Positions 19,292 through 28,654 are shown, numbered from the stretch's first letter. The stretch is 64,000 nt of DNA from JAABRU01 sp041390465 (GCA_041390465.1 JAWKPW010000014.1:1-64000), one strand, 5' to 3'. Numbers and translations are program-made. Notes: generated by a model not told the origin, from the letters alone.

Positions 19292-20236
19292 TTATACATG
19301 ATTCCGCAGCCGAAGTTCCACCGGATGGGGATGCAGATAATACTGATCTTTCAGATAGGGCTGTTCATATTTCCGGACAAAATGGTTCATCAGGGTTACG
19401 GGAACAATCAGGGGAATATGACCGCTGCGGTAAAGTTCCAGCAGTTCCAGTATTTCCTGTTTTTCCGGGGCCGAAAGCTGCTTTTTGAAATAGCCCATGA
19501 TATGCTGCAGCACATTGATATGCTTGCGCGGCGTGGCTTTCAGGCGCAGGGCTTCGGCCATTGTGCGGATGTATTCCGCATAGGTTTCTTCCAGAGTTCC
19601 GGAAGTTTCGGCAACGATTTTTCCCATGATTCTGTAATGTTCGGGGCTGTGTGCCATGACCAGAAGTTTGTGCCGGGTGTGAAATTCCACCAAAGCTCCC
19701 CGACTTTTCTTCTTCTGCACAAGTTCCCGGAGCCGTTTGAACACAAAAATGCTTTCAATGAAATTCTCCCGCAGATCCGCATCATTGAGACGTCCTTCCT
19801 CCTCCACCGGAAGCAGGGGAAATCTTTGGACAAAGGCTTTTGCAAAAATGCCTGTGCCGCTCTTCACCGGCTGGCCGCTGTCCTGATACACCTTTACCCG
19901 GTACAGACCGCTGCTGGGAGAATCTTTTTTGAAGATGAACCCGCAGAGATCCTCTCTTTCCAGTTCATTAAGCCGCTTTTGAGCCCAGTCCCGCATCTGG
20001 TGCGTAAAATCTTTTTGGGTTTGCCTTGCAATCAGACGGGGATTTTCCGGGGAACCGATCAGGCGCAGGGCTTCACGGGGAATGCCCAGACCGCATTCGC
20101 TTTCCGGACAGACCGGAACAAAATCCGCAAACTGCCCCAGAGTATCCCGGATAAAGTGATTGAGTTTATGTCCCCCGTCATATCTGACCTCATGCCCCAG
20201 CAGGCAGGCACTGACACCGAGTTTTATTTTTTCCAT
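19292..20236 (-). CDS. DUF523 + DUF1722 (YbgA-like) protein
   Basis: 314 residues in two parts. Residues 1-140 are a DUF523 domain with GVSACLLGHEVRYDGG, CPE..CGLGIPRE and KKDSPSSGLYRVKVY, including conserved Cys residues. Residues 190-310 are DUF1722 with FHTRHKLLVMAHSPEHY, and KQLSAPEKQEILELL. The family is linked in other bacteria to photolyase neighbours and DNA repair or tRNA thiolation, but function is not established. AGAGG lies 6 bases before the ATG. It starts 22 bases after the acetyltransferase-deacetylase gene, so the two probably form an operon. Confidence 0.88.
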   Translation of the reverse strand: MEKIKLGVSACLLGHEVRYDGGHKLNHFIRDTLGQFADFVPVCPESECGLGIPREALRLIGSPENPRLIARQTQKDFTHQMRDWAQKRLNELEREDLCGFIFKKDSPSSGLYRVKVYQDSGQPVKSGTGIFAKAFVQRFPLLPVEEEGRLNDADLRENFIESIFVFKRLRELVQKKKSRGALVEFHTRHKLLVMAHSPEHYRIMGKIVAETSGTLEETYAEYIRTMAEALRLKATPRKHINVLQHIMGYFKKQLSAPEKQEILELLELYRSGHIPLIVPVTLMNHFVRKYEQPYLKDQYYLHPHPVELRLRNHV

Positions 20237-20257
20237 GAAAAACCTCTTTCCTCACGT

Positions 20258-22507
20258 TTATACAAAGGCTTTGCAGTAAACGGATTTTCCGTCTCCGGGC
20301 GCATAAAAATCCGTGAGAACCGTTTCCAGCCGGTATCCGCAGCTTTCGTAAAAGGCACGGGTGGAGGCATACTGCTCCCGCTGGGAAGTGTCCACATACA
20401 CCCGTGTTCCTCCGGCTTTGCGAATGCGTTTTTCCGCTTCCGCAAGAATCTGATGCCCCAGCCCCCGGCCCTGATAATCCGGATGCACAGCGATCCAGTA
20501 GAGATCAAAACTGGAAGCCGTGCAGGGAATCAGGCCGAAACACGCGTATCCGGCCAGACGTCCGTAATGATCGGCCAGCACAAATTCATATCCGCTGGCA
20601 GCTCCTTTGCCCAGTCTTTCGTCAACCAGTTCTGCCGCGATGAGAACCTCATCTGCATGGAAAAAACCGGTAATATCAACCAGTTTTCGGATTCTTTCCG
20701 TATCAGCAGGTTCAGGTTCCCAGCGGAATTTCACACCCGGCACCAGTTTTTTCTCTTCCCGGCCGTTTTCCAGCCATTTCATGCTTCCCGCGACCAGCCC
20801 GTTGAAAAAGGACATGGCATTTCTGCCCAAAGTCTGGGTCCGGTATCCTCCTTCCTGAATGACCACTGTGGGCAGTCCCATTTCCCCGATCATTCTTCCG
20901 TTTGCCTCAAAATCCTTTGCTTTCAGAGACCATGTGCCTGTGGGATCCCCTTTGGCCGTGTCCAGTCCCAGAGCAAGAATGAGAAACTGGGGACGGAACT
21001 GCTCAATTCTTTGTATCGCGGTTTCCAAAGCCTTGCGGTATGCCGGGCCGTCCGCCTGTTCCGGCAAAGGCAGATTCAGGTTGAAACCTTCGCCTTCGCC
21101 CTCTCCCTGCTCTTCCTCAAATCCGCTGAAATAGGGATACGCAAAAGAGGGATGGCCGTGAAGGGAAAGGGTCAGCACATCGGATCTGCGGTAAAAAATA
21201 TCCTGCTGGCCATTGCCGTGATGATAATCCAGATCCAGAATCGCGACTCTGCCATAGGCACACAGATACTGCGCGGCAATCGCGTTGTTGTTGAAATAGC
21301 AGAATCCGCCAAAAGCCCTGCGCTCGGCATGGTGTCCGGGCGGACGCACCAGTGCATAGGAAATGCGTCTGCCGTCGAGAATCTCTTTCGCCGCAGTCAG
21401 CGCACAGTCCACGCCCCGCCGCGCGGCAGGCCAGGCATTGGCATTGATGGGGGTAAAGGTGTCAATGCAGTAATATCCGGCAAGCACAGACGGCTCTTTG
21501 GGCGGACGGGTTTTGTTGCGGATGGGGAAAATATAGGGATACAGAGACTTGCCTTCGGGAACCTCGGCACACGCTCGTTTGAGATAACTGACATAATCCG
21601 CATCATGGACCGCGTGCATATGCTTGTCCGGAAAGGGCCGGGGCCTGAGGGTTTCAAACAGGCCGCTTTTGTCCAGTTCCGCAAGAATGCTCTTTACCCG
21701 CACCGGAGACTGCACATAGCCCCGCTCATGCACATGGTGGATGTCGTGCTTGTCATTGACAATCAGCGCGATCTGCTCTGCGGAGCTTCCCTCCACCGAA
21801 TGCTTCACAGCCTGGGGTTTCACATAACGGAACTCCCGCAGCCGGATGGGATCATCCTGAAAGGAGCGCACCACTTTTTCCACATAATCCGGGGGGCAGT
21901 AAGCCGCGTATTTGCGCTCCAGAATGGCACGAACCACTTTTCTGGCAAAATTCCGGCGCAGAGGCTGATCTCCAAGCCCGTCATACACCAGATGGGGCAT
22001 GCAGATATCCCCTTCCTTTACCGGTGTTTCATATCCTGTGCCAATAACCGGTCTGGCCCCGTAACGCTCGTAAAAGCGCAGCCGCGCCCGGTTTTCTTTC
22101 AGGATCTCTTCTCCGGGGCATTCCTTCGCGTCATCCGGAAGGCATTCATAAAAAAGTCCTTTCACATGCAGCGCGGCAGCCTCCCGGCGCACCCGGTCAT
22201 AGAGCGCACCGCCCAGTCCGCCTCCGGTTCTGCCTGATGCCGTGGCAATCCAGTCCAGAAAGGCAAACTGAATTTCCGGTTCATGCAGGAGCATGGCAAA
22301 GCCTTTGACCCTGCCCCGCATACTTTCAGCCACAAACAGCACGGGACGGAACCGCTGTTTGAAGGGATTGCGCAGTTTTTCCCCGATGCCCCTGATTTCC
22401 TCTTCTGCAACCGCGCTAAAACGGATGCGCATAATTTCCTGTATCTGCCGGAGAATCTCTTTGTTCACCGGCAGCACATCGTCATATATCCTTCGGATGC
22501 GAAGCAT
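20258..22507 (-). CDS. GNAT-deacetylase-GNAT three-domain protein
   Basis: About 749 residues. Residues 1-160 form a GNAT acetyltransferase (acetyl-CoA loop GRTGGGLGG at 92-100, RFYERYG at 144-150). Residues 225-580 form a class II histone deacetylase/acetylpolyamine amidohydrolase: catalytic GHHA (His392, His393), zinc ligands Asp427, His429 and Asp516, and Tyr555 in EGGY. Residues 605-749 form a second GNAT (HPDYQGRGLG at 675-684, AFYESCGY). All three catalytic signatures look intact, so one polypeptide could both add and remove acetyl groups. ATG 22507 is chosen over a TTG at 22576, with CAGGAAC upstream. Substrate unknown: small amine or protein lysine. Confidence 0.92.
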   Translation of the reverse strand: MLRIRRIYDDVLPVNKEILRQIQEIMRIRFSAVAEEEIRGIGEKLRNPFKQRFRPVLFVAESMRGRVKGFAMLLHEPEIQFAFLDWIATASGRTGGGLGGALYDRVRREAAALHVKGLFYECLPDDAKECPGEEILKENRARLRFYERYGARPVIGTGYETPVKEGDICMPHLVYDGLGDQPLRRNFARKVVRAILERKYAAYCPPDYVEKVVRSFQDDPIRLREFRYVKPQAVKHSVEGSSAEQIALIVNDKHDIHHVHERGYVQSPVRVKSILAELDKSGLFETLRPRPFPDKHMHAVHDADYVSYLKRACAEVPEGKSLYPYIFPIRNKTRPPKEPSVLAGYYCIDTFTPINANAWPAARRGVDCALTAAKEILDGRRISYALVRPPGHHAERRAFGGFCYFNNNAIAAQYLCAYGRVAILDLDYHHGNGQQDIFYRRSDVLTLSLHGHPSFAYPYFSGFEEEQGEGEGEGFNLNLPLPEQADGPAYRKALETAIQRIEQFRPQFLILALGLDTAKGDPTGTWSLKAKDFEANGRMIGEMGLPTVVIQEGGYRTQTLGRNAMSFFNGLVAGSMKWLENGREEKKLVPGVKFRWEPEPADTERIRKLVDITGFFHADEVLIAAELVDERLGKGAASGYEFVLADHYGRLAGYACFGLIPCTASSFDLYWIAVHPDYQGRGLGHQILAEAEKRIRKAGGTRVYVDTSQREQYASTRAFYESCGYRLETVLTDFYAPGDGKSVYCKAFV

Positions 22508-22602
22508 GGTTTGTTCCTGAAACCTGTCAATGGAGTGACAGGCTGGTTGATGGTTTTCTGTATTCTCTTTTGCCAATCACGCATTTCATCTAAAATTGCA
22601 GT

Positions 22603-22887
22603 GACTGTGTTAAAAGTCAAGCACAATCCGGATTCCATGCTTCATTTTTTGGCAGCCATGCTGTTTAAGGATCACAGGAATTTTTCTTATGCAGCCCGCA
22701 ATGCCCATCATTTTATTTTTACCGCTCTCAGCCAGACTGTGGTGATATGAAAGGATGCATCTGTAATGCAATTGCTGAAATAACCGTCCGGATACATCTG
22801 TCAATGAAGGTCTCCCCGCAGTGTCCCGTCCGGCGGCAGGCAGATGGAACACTGCGGCACAGACTTTCCGGGGTTCCGTGTGCATGT
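22603..22887 (-). mobile_element. IS110-family deletion derivative (both ends, no full transposase)
   Basis: The left part matches the end of the complete element at 57779-58931: GACTGTGTTAAA, AATCCGGATTCCATG, then on the minus strand the transposase tail (SGKNKM, GCIRK). It then jumps to the other end, where GGATGCATCTG and CGTCCGGCGGCAGG resemble GGATGCAGCTG and CGTCCGGCGGCCGG of the intact copy, followed by CACAGACTTTC. So it keeps about 45 codons plus both termini and lacks the catalytic region. Boundaries are approximate. Confidence 0.75.
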
Positions 22888-23040
22888 GAAAAAAACTGCT
22901 TCACTTAATTTTTGCATCGGTACGCTGTATCAGGTCAATGGCGAATTGATATAAGTTGGGACTTGCACAGTTGACTGTTTCGCATGATCTGATATATACT
23001 TTCCATATGAATCCGCCCAAATTGGGAGAAGATGATTATA

Positions 23041-23199
23041 CTGATCCAATTTTGGTTTTTTGCAGCCATGATTTTTGCTTTCTCTGCAGAATGTGCAGAA
23101 AAGCCGCTTTCGGCACAGAAATCTGCCGAAGCAGGGCACCAAAGGTACAGTTTCGGATTAAAGCAATTTCTGTGCCATAAAAAACCAAAATGGGATCAG
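23041..23199. mobile_element. MITE-like element with 21-base terminal inverted repeats
   Basis: The ends CTGATCCAATTTTGGTTTTT and AAAAACCAAAATGGGATCAG are complementary over 21 bases with one mismatch, 159 bases apart in total. An inner pair, GGCACAGAAAT near 23112 and its complement ATTTCTGTGCC near 23167, can form a second stem. TATA flanks both sides. No transposase is encoded, so any movement would be in trans. Confidence 0.6.
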
Positions 23200-23384
23200 C
23201 ATATATGAAATCTGAAAAAGATTTCAGCAAAAAATTTCCCGTTTTTCTCCCGCGAAGATGCAAAGCCACAAAGTTTCACGAAGGCTTACTGCCCAATTGG
23301 TTTTCAGATTTCATATTATATCAATTTTTTGCCTGCCAGCCTCAGAGGGGCTTCAAACCCCCTCTCAAGGGCGGGGAGAAGGAT

Positions 23385-23729
23385 ATGTTTATTGGAGGAT
23401 GCATGCCGTTTCAAATTGCCTGGCTTTGCTTCAGTTATGGACTCATGTTCGCCATCGGAGGTTTGCTGCTGGAAAATGGCAATATTTTTTGGAGCATGGT
23501 TTTTTTGATACTTTTTCCGCTTGTCAGAATCGCCAGACGTTTTCAGGAGGGAAAAGGCTATTATATCATTGGTTATATGGGCGAAGTCGGCGGCGATATG
23601 CGCAGATCGGGCGGATTGATTGGCAGAAAAAACCGCCCTGCCGAGTTTCAGTTTTATCTTTTCATCGAGATACTGACTGCTGTTTTTCTTTTGATCAGTG
23701 TGATTGTGAAAATAAGCAAAATATCATAA
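23385..23729 (+). CDS. Small integral membrane protein of unknown function
   Basis: 114 residues. Two hydrophobic segments at the N-terminus (IAWLCFSYGLMFAIGGLLL and WSMVFLILFPL), then a basic stretch, RRSGGLIGRKNRP, and a third segment near the C-terminus (FYLFIEILTAVFLLISVIV). GGGGAGAA lies 5 bases before ATG 23385; an alternative ATG at 23403 has GGAGG close by. A terminator-like palindrome follows at 23752. I do not recognise a family. The long upstream extension of the frame overlaps repeats and is not taken as coding. Confidence 0.55.
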   Translation: MFIGGCMPFQIAWLCFSYGLMFAIGGLLLENGNIFWSMVFLILFPLVRIARRFQEGKGYYIIGYMGEVGGDMRRSGGLIGRKNRPAEFQFYLFIEILTAVFLLISVIVKISKIS

Positions 23730-24081
23730 ATTTTCGTGTGTAAAGTTTTGAGAAAAACCAGATTTTTCCGGAAAAATCCGGTTTTTTTATACCGTTACTT
23801 AAAACATTTCTGTTATGCTGCAGTCAACTTGGTATAAGTTAAATCAGCCGCGAATGACAAGAATCTGCACGAATTGAACAAACCATAATTCGTGTAAATT
23901 TGTGCAATTCGCGGCTTTACCATCAAGTCTTCTGAATAATGGTATATATCTGAAAATTTTCAGTTGGATACTTAACAGATTTCGGCAGGATTTGACAACT
24001 TTTCGGAACCTGTCAAATCTCAAATGAATTTCAATTCGCATTGATCATTAGTAAAAATAACAGAAAACCAAAGGAGGCCTC
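23730..24081. repeat. Spacer with terminator and palindrome
   Basis: A terminator-like stem lies at 23752-23789 (CCAGATTTTTCCGG...CCGG then T-run). An AATTCGTG/CACGAATT-type inverted pair lies around 23866-23915 (GCGAATGACAAGAATCTGC with GCACAATTCGCGG nearby). A diverged 31-base palindrome copy lies at 23989-24019. No gene is seen. AAAGGAGG just before 24082 serves the next gene. Confidence 0.65.
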
Positions 24082-26085
24082 ATGAGCGAAACAGTGAAAA
24101 AACAGACAATGCAGCATCCCATGCTGTCTTCTCTTCCGCCCACCCGCATGAAAAAAGGCAAAGTGGTTTCCGCACAGGAGGCTGTGCGCCTTATCCGGGA
24201 CGGAGACACAGTTGCCACAGGCGGATTTGTGGGAATCGGTTTTGCCGAGGAGATTGCTGTCCGGCTGGAGGAATATTTTCTGGAAAACGGGCATCCCAGG
24301 AATTTGACCCTGATGTATGCGGCAGGGCAGGGAGACGGAGCAGAAAGAGGGCTCAACCATTTCGCTCATGAAGGCCTGCTGAAACGGGTCATTGGCGGAC
24401 ACTGGGGCCTGACACCCAAACTCCAGAAAATGGCAATGGAAGACAAAATTGAGGCATACAATCTGCCGCAGGGTGTTATTTCCCATATGTTCCGGGATAT
24501 TGCCGCGCACAAACCCCGCACCCTCACCAGTGTGGGACTGGGCACGTTTGTGGATCCCCGAAACGGAGGAGGAAAGATTAACAAAATCACAAAAGAAGAA
24601 ATTGTGGAACTCATTTCCTTTGACGGAAAGGAATACCTGGCCTATAAACCCTGCCCTGTCAATGTGGCCATTCTCCGGGGCACGACAGCGGATCTGGATG
24701 GCAATATCACCATGGAAAAAGAGGCGCTTACTCTGGAATCTCTGGCCCTTGCCACGGCAGCCAGAAATTCCGGAGGATTTGTCATTGTGCAGGTGGAGCG
24801 GATTGCGGATCGGGAAACCCTCAATCCCCGGCAGGTGAAGATTCCGGGCATTTTTGTGGACTGCATTGTGGTTTCCAAACCGGAACATCACTGGCAGACC
24901 TTTGCCGAGGTTTACAACCCGGCTTTCAGCAGTGAAATCCGGGTTCCCATGCAGTACATTCCCGCAATGGAAATGAACGAGCGCAAGATCATTGCCCGCC
25001 GCGCGGCCTTTGAACTGCGGCCCAACAGTGTGGTCAATCTGGGAATCGGAATGCCCGAAGGCATCGCGAATGTGGCAAATGAGGAAAAAATTCTGGAATT
25101 CATGACCCTGACAGCCGAACCCGGCGTCATTGGCGGACTGCCGGCCGGGGGACTGAATTTCGGCGCGGGCAGCAACACGGATGCGATCATTGACCAGCCA
25201 AACCAGTTTGATTTTTATGACGGCGGAGGTCTGGATGCGGCTTTTCTGGGACTGGCCCAGACCGACAGACAGGGAAATCTCAATGTCAGCAAATTCGGCC
25301 CCAAACTGGCAGGCGCAGGCGGATTCATCAATATCAGTCAGAATGCCCAGAAAGTGGTGTTTGTGGGAACCTTTACCGCTGGTGGGCTCAGGGTTTCTGT
25401 AAAAGACGAAAAACTCTGCATTGAACAGGAAGGAAAGGTGAAAAAATTTCTTGATCAGGTGGAGCATGTCACCTTCAGCGGAGCCTATGCAGTGAAAAAA
25501 GGGCAGCCGGTGCTTTATATTACGGAACGCTGTGTGTTCCGGCTTACGAAACATGGCATGGAACTGGTGGAAATTGCTCCCGGAGCTGATTTGGAAAAAG
25601 ATATTTTGGCTCAGATGGCCTTTGCACCTGTGATTCGCAGACAGCCCCGTGTGATGGATGCGCGCATTTTTCGTTCCGAGGCAATGGGACTGAAGGAAGA
25701 GCTTCTGAATCTGTCTCTGGAAGAGCGGCTTATCTACAATCCTGCGGAAAATATCTTCTATGTGAATTTTGAAAACTATCAGATCAGAAGCAGTGATGAT
25801 GTGCGGGAAATTGAGGAAACAGTCGGAAAAATCCTTGCTCCCCTGGGCAGAAAGGTCTTTACCATTGTCAATTATGACAATTTCCTGATTTATCCGGAAA
25901 TCATTGATGAATACACCACAATGGTCAAACGCCTGATGGATACCTATTATACGGGCGTGACACGTTACACCACCAGCACCTTCCTGCGCATGAAACTGGG
26001 GGATGCGCTGGAAAAACGCAATGTCTCTCCGCATATTTATGAAACCCGTGAGGAAGCCCGTCAGGCTTTGGAGAAAAGCGTATAA
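24082..26085 (+). CDS. Acyl-CoA:acetate/3-ketoacid CoA transferase with C-terminal extension
   Basis: 667 residues. The first part (about 20-530) is a two-domain CoA transferase of the YdiF type: VATGGFVGIGFAEEI, the glycine-rich GLGTFVDPR region, and the second half with catalytic Glu346 in TAEPGVIGGLPAGG. Residues 531-667 form an extra domain (EELLNLSLEERLIYNP, FTIVNYDNFLIYPE) not present in typical members of about 530 residues. It would move CoA between acids, for example activating acetate, butyrate or 3-oxoacids, in fermentation or fatty-acid oxidation. A strong AAAGGAGG precedes the ATG. It stands alone between repeat-rich spacers. Confidence 0.92.
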   Translation: MSETVKKQTMQHPMLSSLPPTRMKKGKVVSAQEAVRLIRDGDTVATGGFVGIGFAEEIAVRLEEYFLENGHPRNLTLMYAAGQGDGAERGLNHFAHEGLLKRVIGGHWGLTPKLQKMAMEDKIEAYNLPQGVISHMFRDIAAHKPRTLTSVGLGTFVDPRNGGGKINKITKEEIVELISFDGKEYLAYKPCPVNVAILRGTTADLDGNITMEKEALTLESLALATAARNSGGFVIVQVERIADRETLNPRQVKIPGIFVDCIVVSKPEHHWQTFAEVYNPAFSSEIRVPMQYIPAMEMNERKIIARRAAFELRPNSVVNLGIGMPEGIANVANEEKILEFMTLTAEPGVIGGLPAGGLNFGAGSNTDAIIDQPNQFDFYDGGGLDAAFLGLAQTDRQGNLNVSKFGPKLAGAGGFINISQNAQKVVFVGTFTAGGLRVSVKDEKLCIEQEGKVKKFLDQVEHVTFSGAYAVKKGQPVLYITERCVFRLTKHGMELVEIAPGADLEKDILAQMAFAPVIRRQPRVMDARIFRSEAMGLKEELLNLSLEERLIYNPAENIFYVNFENYQIRSSDDVREIEETVGKILAPLGRKVFTIVNYDNFLIYPEIIDEYTTMVKRLMDTYYTGVTRYTTSTFLRMKLGDALEKRNVSPHIYETREEARQALEKSV

Positions 26086-26466
26086 ACTTACCCTTATTAA
26101 GGGCGAAGGAGTCCCGAACTGAAAGTTTGGGACATTGAAATGATTCGGAAATCCGGCTAAAATTCCGTTTCACTTCATTTCGGCACTCCGGAAATTCCCT
26201 GACCTGAAGGCATTGGCGCTCTGCACGGGAACGGGATTGGATAAGCATGTTTTCAATGGAGAATTTGATATCATACCAAATCGCCGTTGATTTTATACAG
26301 TGCTGTCAGTTTTTTTGTGACCTTTGTGTTCTTTGCAGTTAAAACAAACCTGACAGAAAGCACAGTTTCAAAGGAGAATTGGTATCACAGATTTTTGCGT
26401 GAACATCCCGCAGAGAAAACAGATTTTTTGTTTCTCTGCGGGAAAGTTTTCTGCTGCACGCAAAAT
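26086..26466. repeat. Repeat-rich spacer between convergent genes
   Basis: Holds a palindrome-family member near 26246-26298 (CAATGGAGAATTTGATATCA, then TACCAAATCGCCGTTGATT), a half copy near 26365-26385 (TTTCAAAGGAGAATTGGTAT), and a 13-base-arm hairpin at 26406-26443 (TCCCGCAGAGAAA...). The last lies just after the flotillin stop and may terminate it. No gene is seen. Confidence 0.65.
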
Positions 26467-28518
26467 TTATGCCCCCTCTTTCGGCACTCCCGCTTTTTTT
26501 GTTATCCCTGAACGCTCGGCAATGGCGAGCAGTTCATAGAGCATTCCTTTGTCTTCCGGATTTTGGGCCATGCCCACCATTTTGCCCAGAAGGGCAGACA
26601 CACTCAGATTTTTCACATCCTCGGCATTGAGACCGAACTGGTTGACAAAGCGGCGAATCTGGGATTTGAAGAATTCCGGATCAGAATTGAAGAAAGTTTC
26701 TTTCACATCACTGAGGGTTTTGCTGGTGGTGACAAAGCGATCCACAGTTTTGCCTGCAATCACGGCATTCACCACCTTGTCAAAGAACACGGATTCTCCG
26801 CCAAGAATGTCTATTTTTGCGGATTTGAGAGCCTGTGCCAGCACATCGGCCTGATAGCGGGCAACCTCTTTGCGAATTTCGATCTCGGCCAGTTCCACAA
26901 CCTTTGCCTTTTCCAGCTCCAGCTTGAATTCCTCGTGATCTCTGCCCACTGCATCCAGCAGTTTCATGGCATTGGCCTTGCCTTCAATGCCTTTTGCCTC
27001 TGCCTGATAATGCAGGGATGCGACTTTGGCCTTGGCTGTTCCCTCTTTTTCAACAGCCACTGCACGGGCTTCCAGCACCTGCACATCTGCCAGTCCGGGA
27101 GCAGCTTTTTCCGCTGTCGCAGCCTCCGCGAGCATTTTTTGGGCAGCAGACTCTTTCTGTGCCCTGTTCTGATATGCCTCGGCTTCCACAGCAATCTGCT
27201 CTGCCCGGAAATCCGCTGCCTTTTTCGCGGCTTCCGCAGCTTTCAGGGCTTTGATCATATCCTCCTCGGCCTTGAGTTCCGCAACCTGACGGGAGGCCTG
27301 CGCGGCTTTCACATCAATGACCAGAGCCTCTTCTGCCGATTTTTCCGCCTGGGTGATGGCAACCTTTTTCTCCCGTTCCGCAGTGGCAAATGCCTGCGTG
27401 TCTTTGATGCGCTCCTGTTCCTCCACCACGGTTTTTTCCACTTTCACCCGATCCCGGATCACTTCCTGAATATTTTTCTTTTCCATCTCCACAGCCTTGT
27501 CTTTTTCAATCCGGGTGAGTTCCACAACCCGCTCCCGTTCGGTGGCCTCCAGCATCCGATCCTTTTCCAGACGTTCTGCTTCAATGGCCTCGGTGCGCTC
27601 CTTGTTTTTTCTGGCCACAATGATCTGGCGCTGCTTGTTCTCCTCAGCCACATGGATTTCCTCTTCCGCTGTAATCCGGGCGCGTTCTGCTTTGAGCCTT
27701 TCCTCTTCCTGTATCTTTTTGGTATCAGCCTCCTCACGGGCCTTGATGGATTCCACTTCCCGCCTCTGACGGTTTTCCGCATCAGCCAGTTGGCGTTCCA
27801 GTTCCAGAACCGCATCTCTGGCCTCCACATTCTGCCGGGTGATGGTCTTTTCCCTTTCCCGGTCAATCTGATTGGCAAGAATCTTCTGGTCAGATGTCAG
27901 TTCCGTAATGCGTTTGATGCCCTCGGAATCCATGATATTGTCCGGATCCAGTTTGCTGATGGGGGTCTGCTCCAGAAAATCAATGGCCGCGTCATCCATG
28001 ACAAAGCCGTTGAGATCCGTGCCGATGACTTTCAGAATTTCTTCCTTGAACTGGTCGCGGGAGGTGTAAAGATCGGAAAAATTGAAATGCTTGCCAACGG
28101 TTTTGAGAGCTTCTGAAAATTTTGCTTCAAAGAGTTCCTGCAGGGATTTGGGATCAGATGCGCGTTTGCATCCCACAGACTGGGCAACTTTTAGCACATC
28201 CTCCTCGGTTTTGTTCACCCGGACAAAAAAAACCACCTTGATGTCAGCCCGGATATTGTCTTTGCAGATCAGTCCCTCGCTTCCCTGACGGTCAATGGTA
28301 ACTTTTTCCACCGAGATGTCCATAAACTCAGCCATATGCAGAATGGGAATCACAATGGAGCCGGAAAAACTGACTTTTGTGCCGCCAATGCCGTTGCGCA
28401 CCAAAGCCTGTCCCTGCTCCACCTTGCGGTAGAACTTGGCCACCATGGCAAAAAAGCCGAAAATCACAAAAATCAGAAAGACAATGCCTGTCACGCCGAT
28501 GCCTGTGAGAAAATTCAT
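26467..28518 (-). CDS. Flotillin-family membrane protein (YqiK-like)
   Basis: 683 residues. One N-terminal membrane segment (GVTGIVFLIFVIFGFFAMV) is followed by an SPFH/band-7 domain (about 30-200), then a long charged coiled coil rich in Glu, Ala and Lys (about 200-480), and a flotillin C-terminal region. Flotillins organise membrane microdomains. GGGAGG precedes the ATG. It lies downstream of a YqiJ/NfeD-like gene on the same strand, the pairing seen in the yqiJK operon of E. coli. A palindromic terminator-like stem between them (28655-28692) would reduce read-through. Confidence 0.93.
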   Translation of the reverse strand: MNFLTGIGVTGIVFLIFVIFGFFAMVAKFYRKVEQGQALVRNGIGGTKVSFSGSIVIPILHMAEFMDISVEKVTIDRQGSEGLICKDNIRADIKVVFFVRVNKTEEDVLKVAQSVGCKRASDPKSLQELFEAKFSEALKTVGKHFNFSDLYTSRDQFKEEILKVIGTDLNGFVMDDAAIDFLEQTPISKLDPDNIMDSEGIKRITELTSDQKILANQIDREREKTITRQNVEARDAVLELERQLADAENRQRREVESIKAREEADTKKIQEEERLKAERARITAEEEIHVAEENKQRQIIVARKNKERTEAIEAERLEKDRMLEATERERVVELTRIEKDKAVEMEKKNIQEVIRDRVKVEKTVVEEQERIKDTQAFATAEREKKVAITQAEKSAEEALVIDVKAAQASRQVAELKAEEDMIKALKAAEAAKKAADFRAEQIAVEAEAYQNRAQKESAAQKMLAEAATAEKAAPGLADVQVLEARAVAVEKEGTAKAKVASLHYQAEAKGIEGKANAMKLLDAVGRDHEEFKLELEKAKVVELAEIEIRKEVARYQADVLAQALKSAKIDILGGESVFFDKVVNAVIAGKTVDRFVTTSKTLSDVKETFFNSDPEFFKSQIRRFVNQFGLNAEDVKNLSVSALLGKMVGMAQNPEDKGMLYELLAIAERSGITKKAGVPKEGA

Positions 28519-28588
28519 ACAAACCTCCCTGTTAAATGATCAATTCAGAACTGTCTGTTTTTTTAACTGGATATATATCTTATTTCAG

Positions 28589-28619
28589 GATTTGACAACT
28601 TTTTGAAAGCTGCCAAATC
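28589..28619. repeat. 31-base palindrome family copy
   Basis: GATTTGACAACTTT, loop, then AAAGCTGCCAAATC; two changes from the perfect form seen at 15371-15401. Confidence 0.7.
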
Positions 28620-28654
28620 TTATCGGAATGTTCCCCAAAGACATGAACACTGGT

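Larger units (their letters stand above)
22508..23384. other. Long spacer with mobile-element remnants
   Basis: Apart from the IS110 derivative (22603-22887) and the MITE-like element (23041-23199), it holds a partial AATTGATAT motif copy near 22936 and a TTTTCAGATTTCATAT copy near 23299. Short open frames on both strands between 22930 and 23270 lie inside the inverted-repeat element and show no protein features. Confidence 0.6.

Noticed and set aside
19280..22237. Very long plus-strand open frame (985 codons)
   Set aside because: It lies antisense to two genes with clear domains and catalytic residues; its translation shows no family features. It is a by-product of biased codon use on the other strand.
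22930..23269. Small open frames on both strands near the MITE-like element
   Set aside because: They lie within inverted repeats and their translations mirror each other; no ribosome site or protein features.
24031..26034. Minus-strand open frame of about 667 codons opposite the CoA transferase
   Set aside because: Antisense shadow; the plus-strand gene has a strong ribosome site and catalytic residues.
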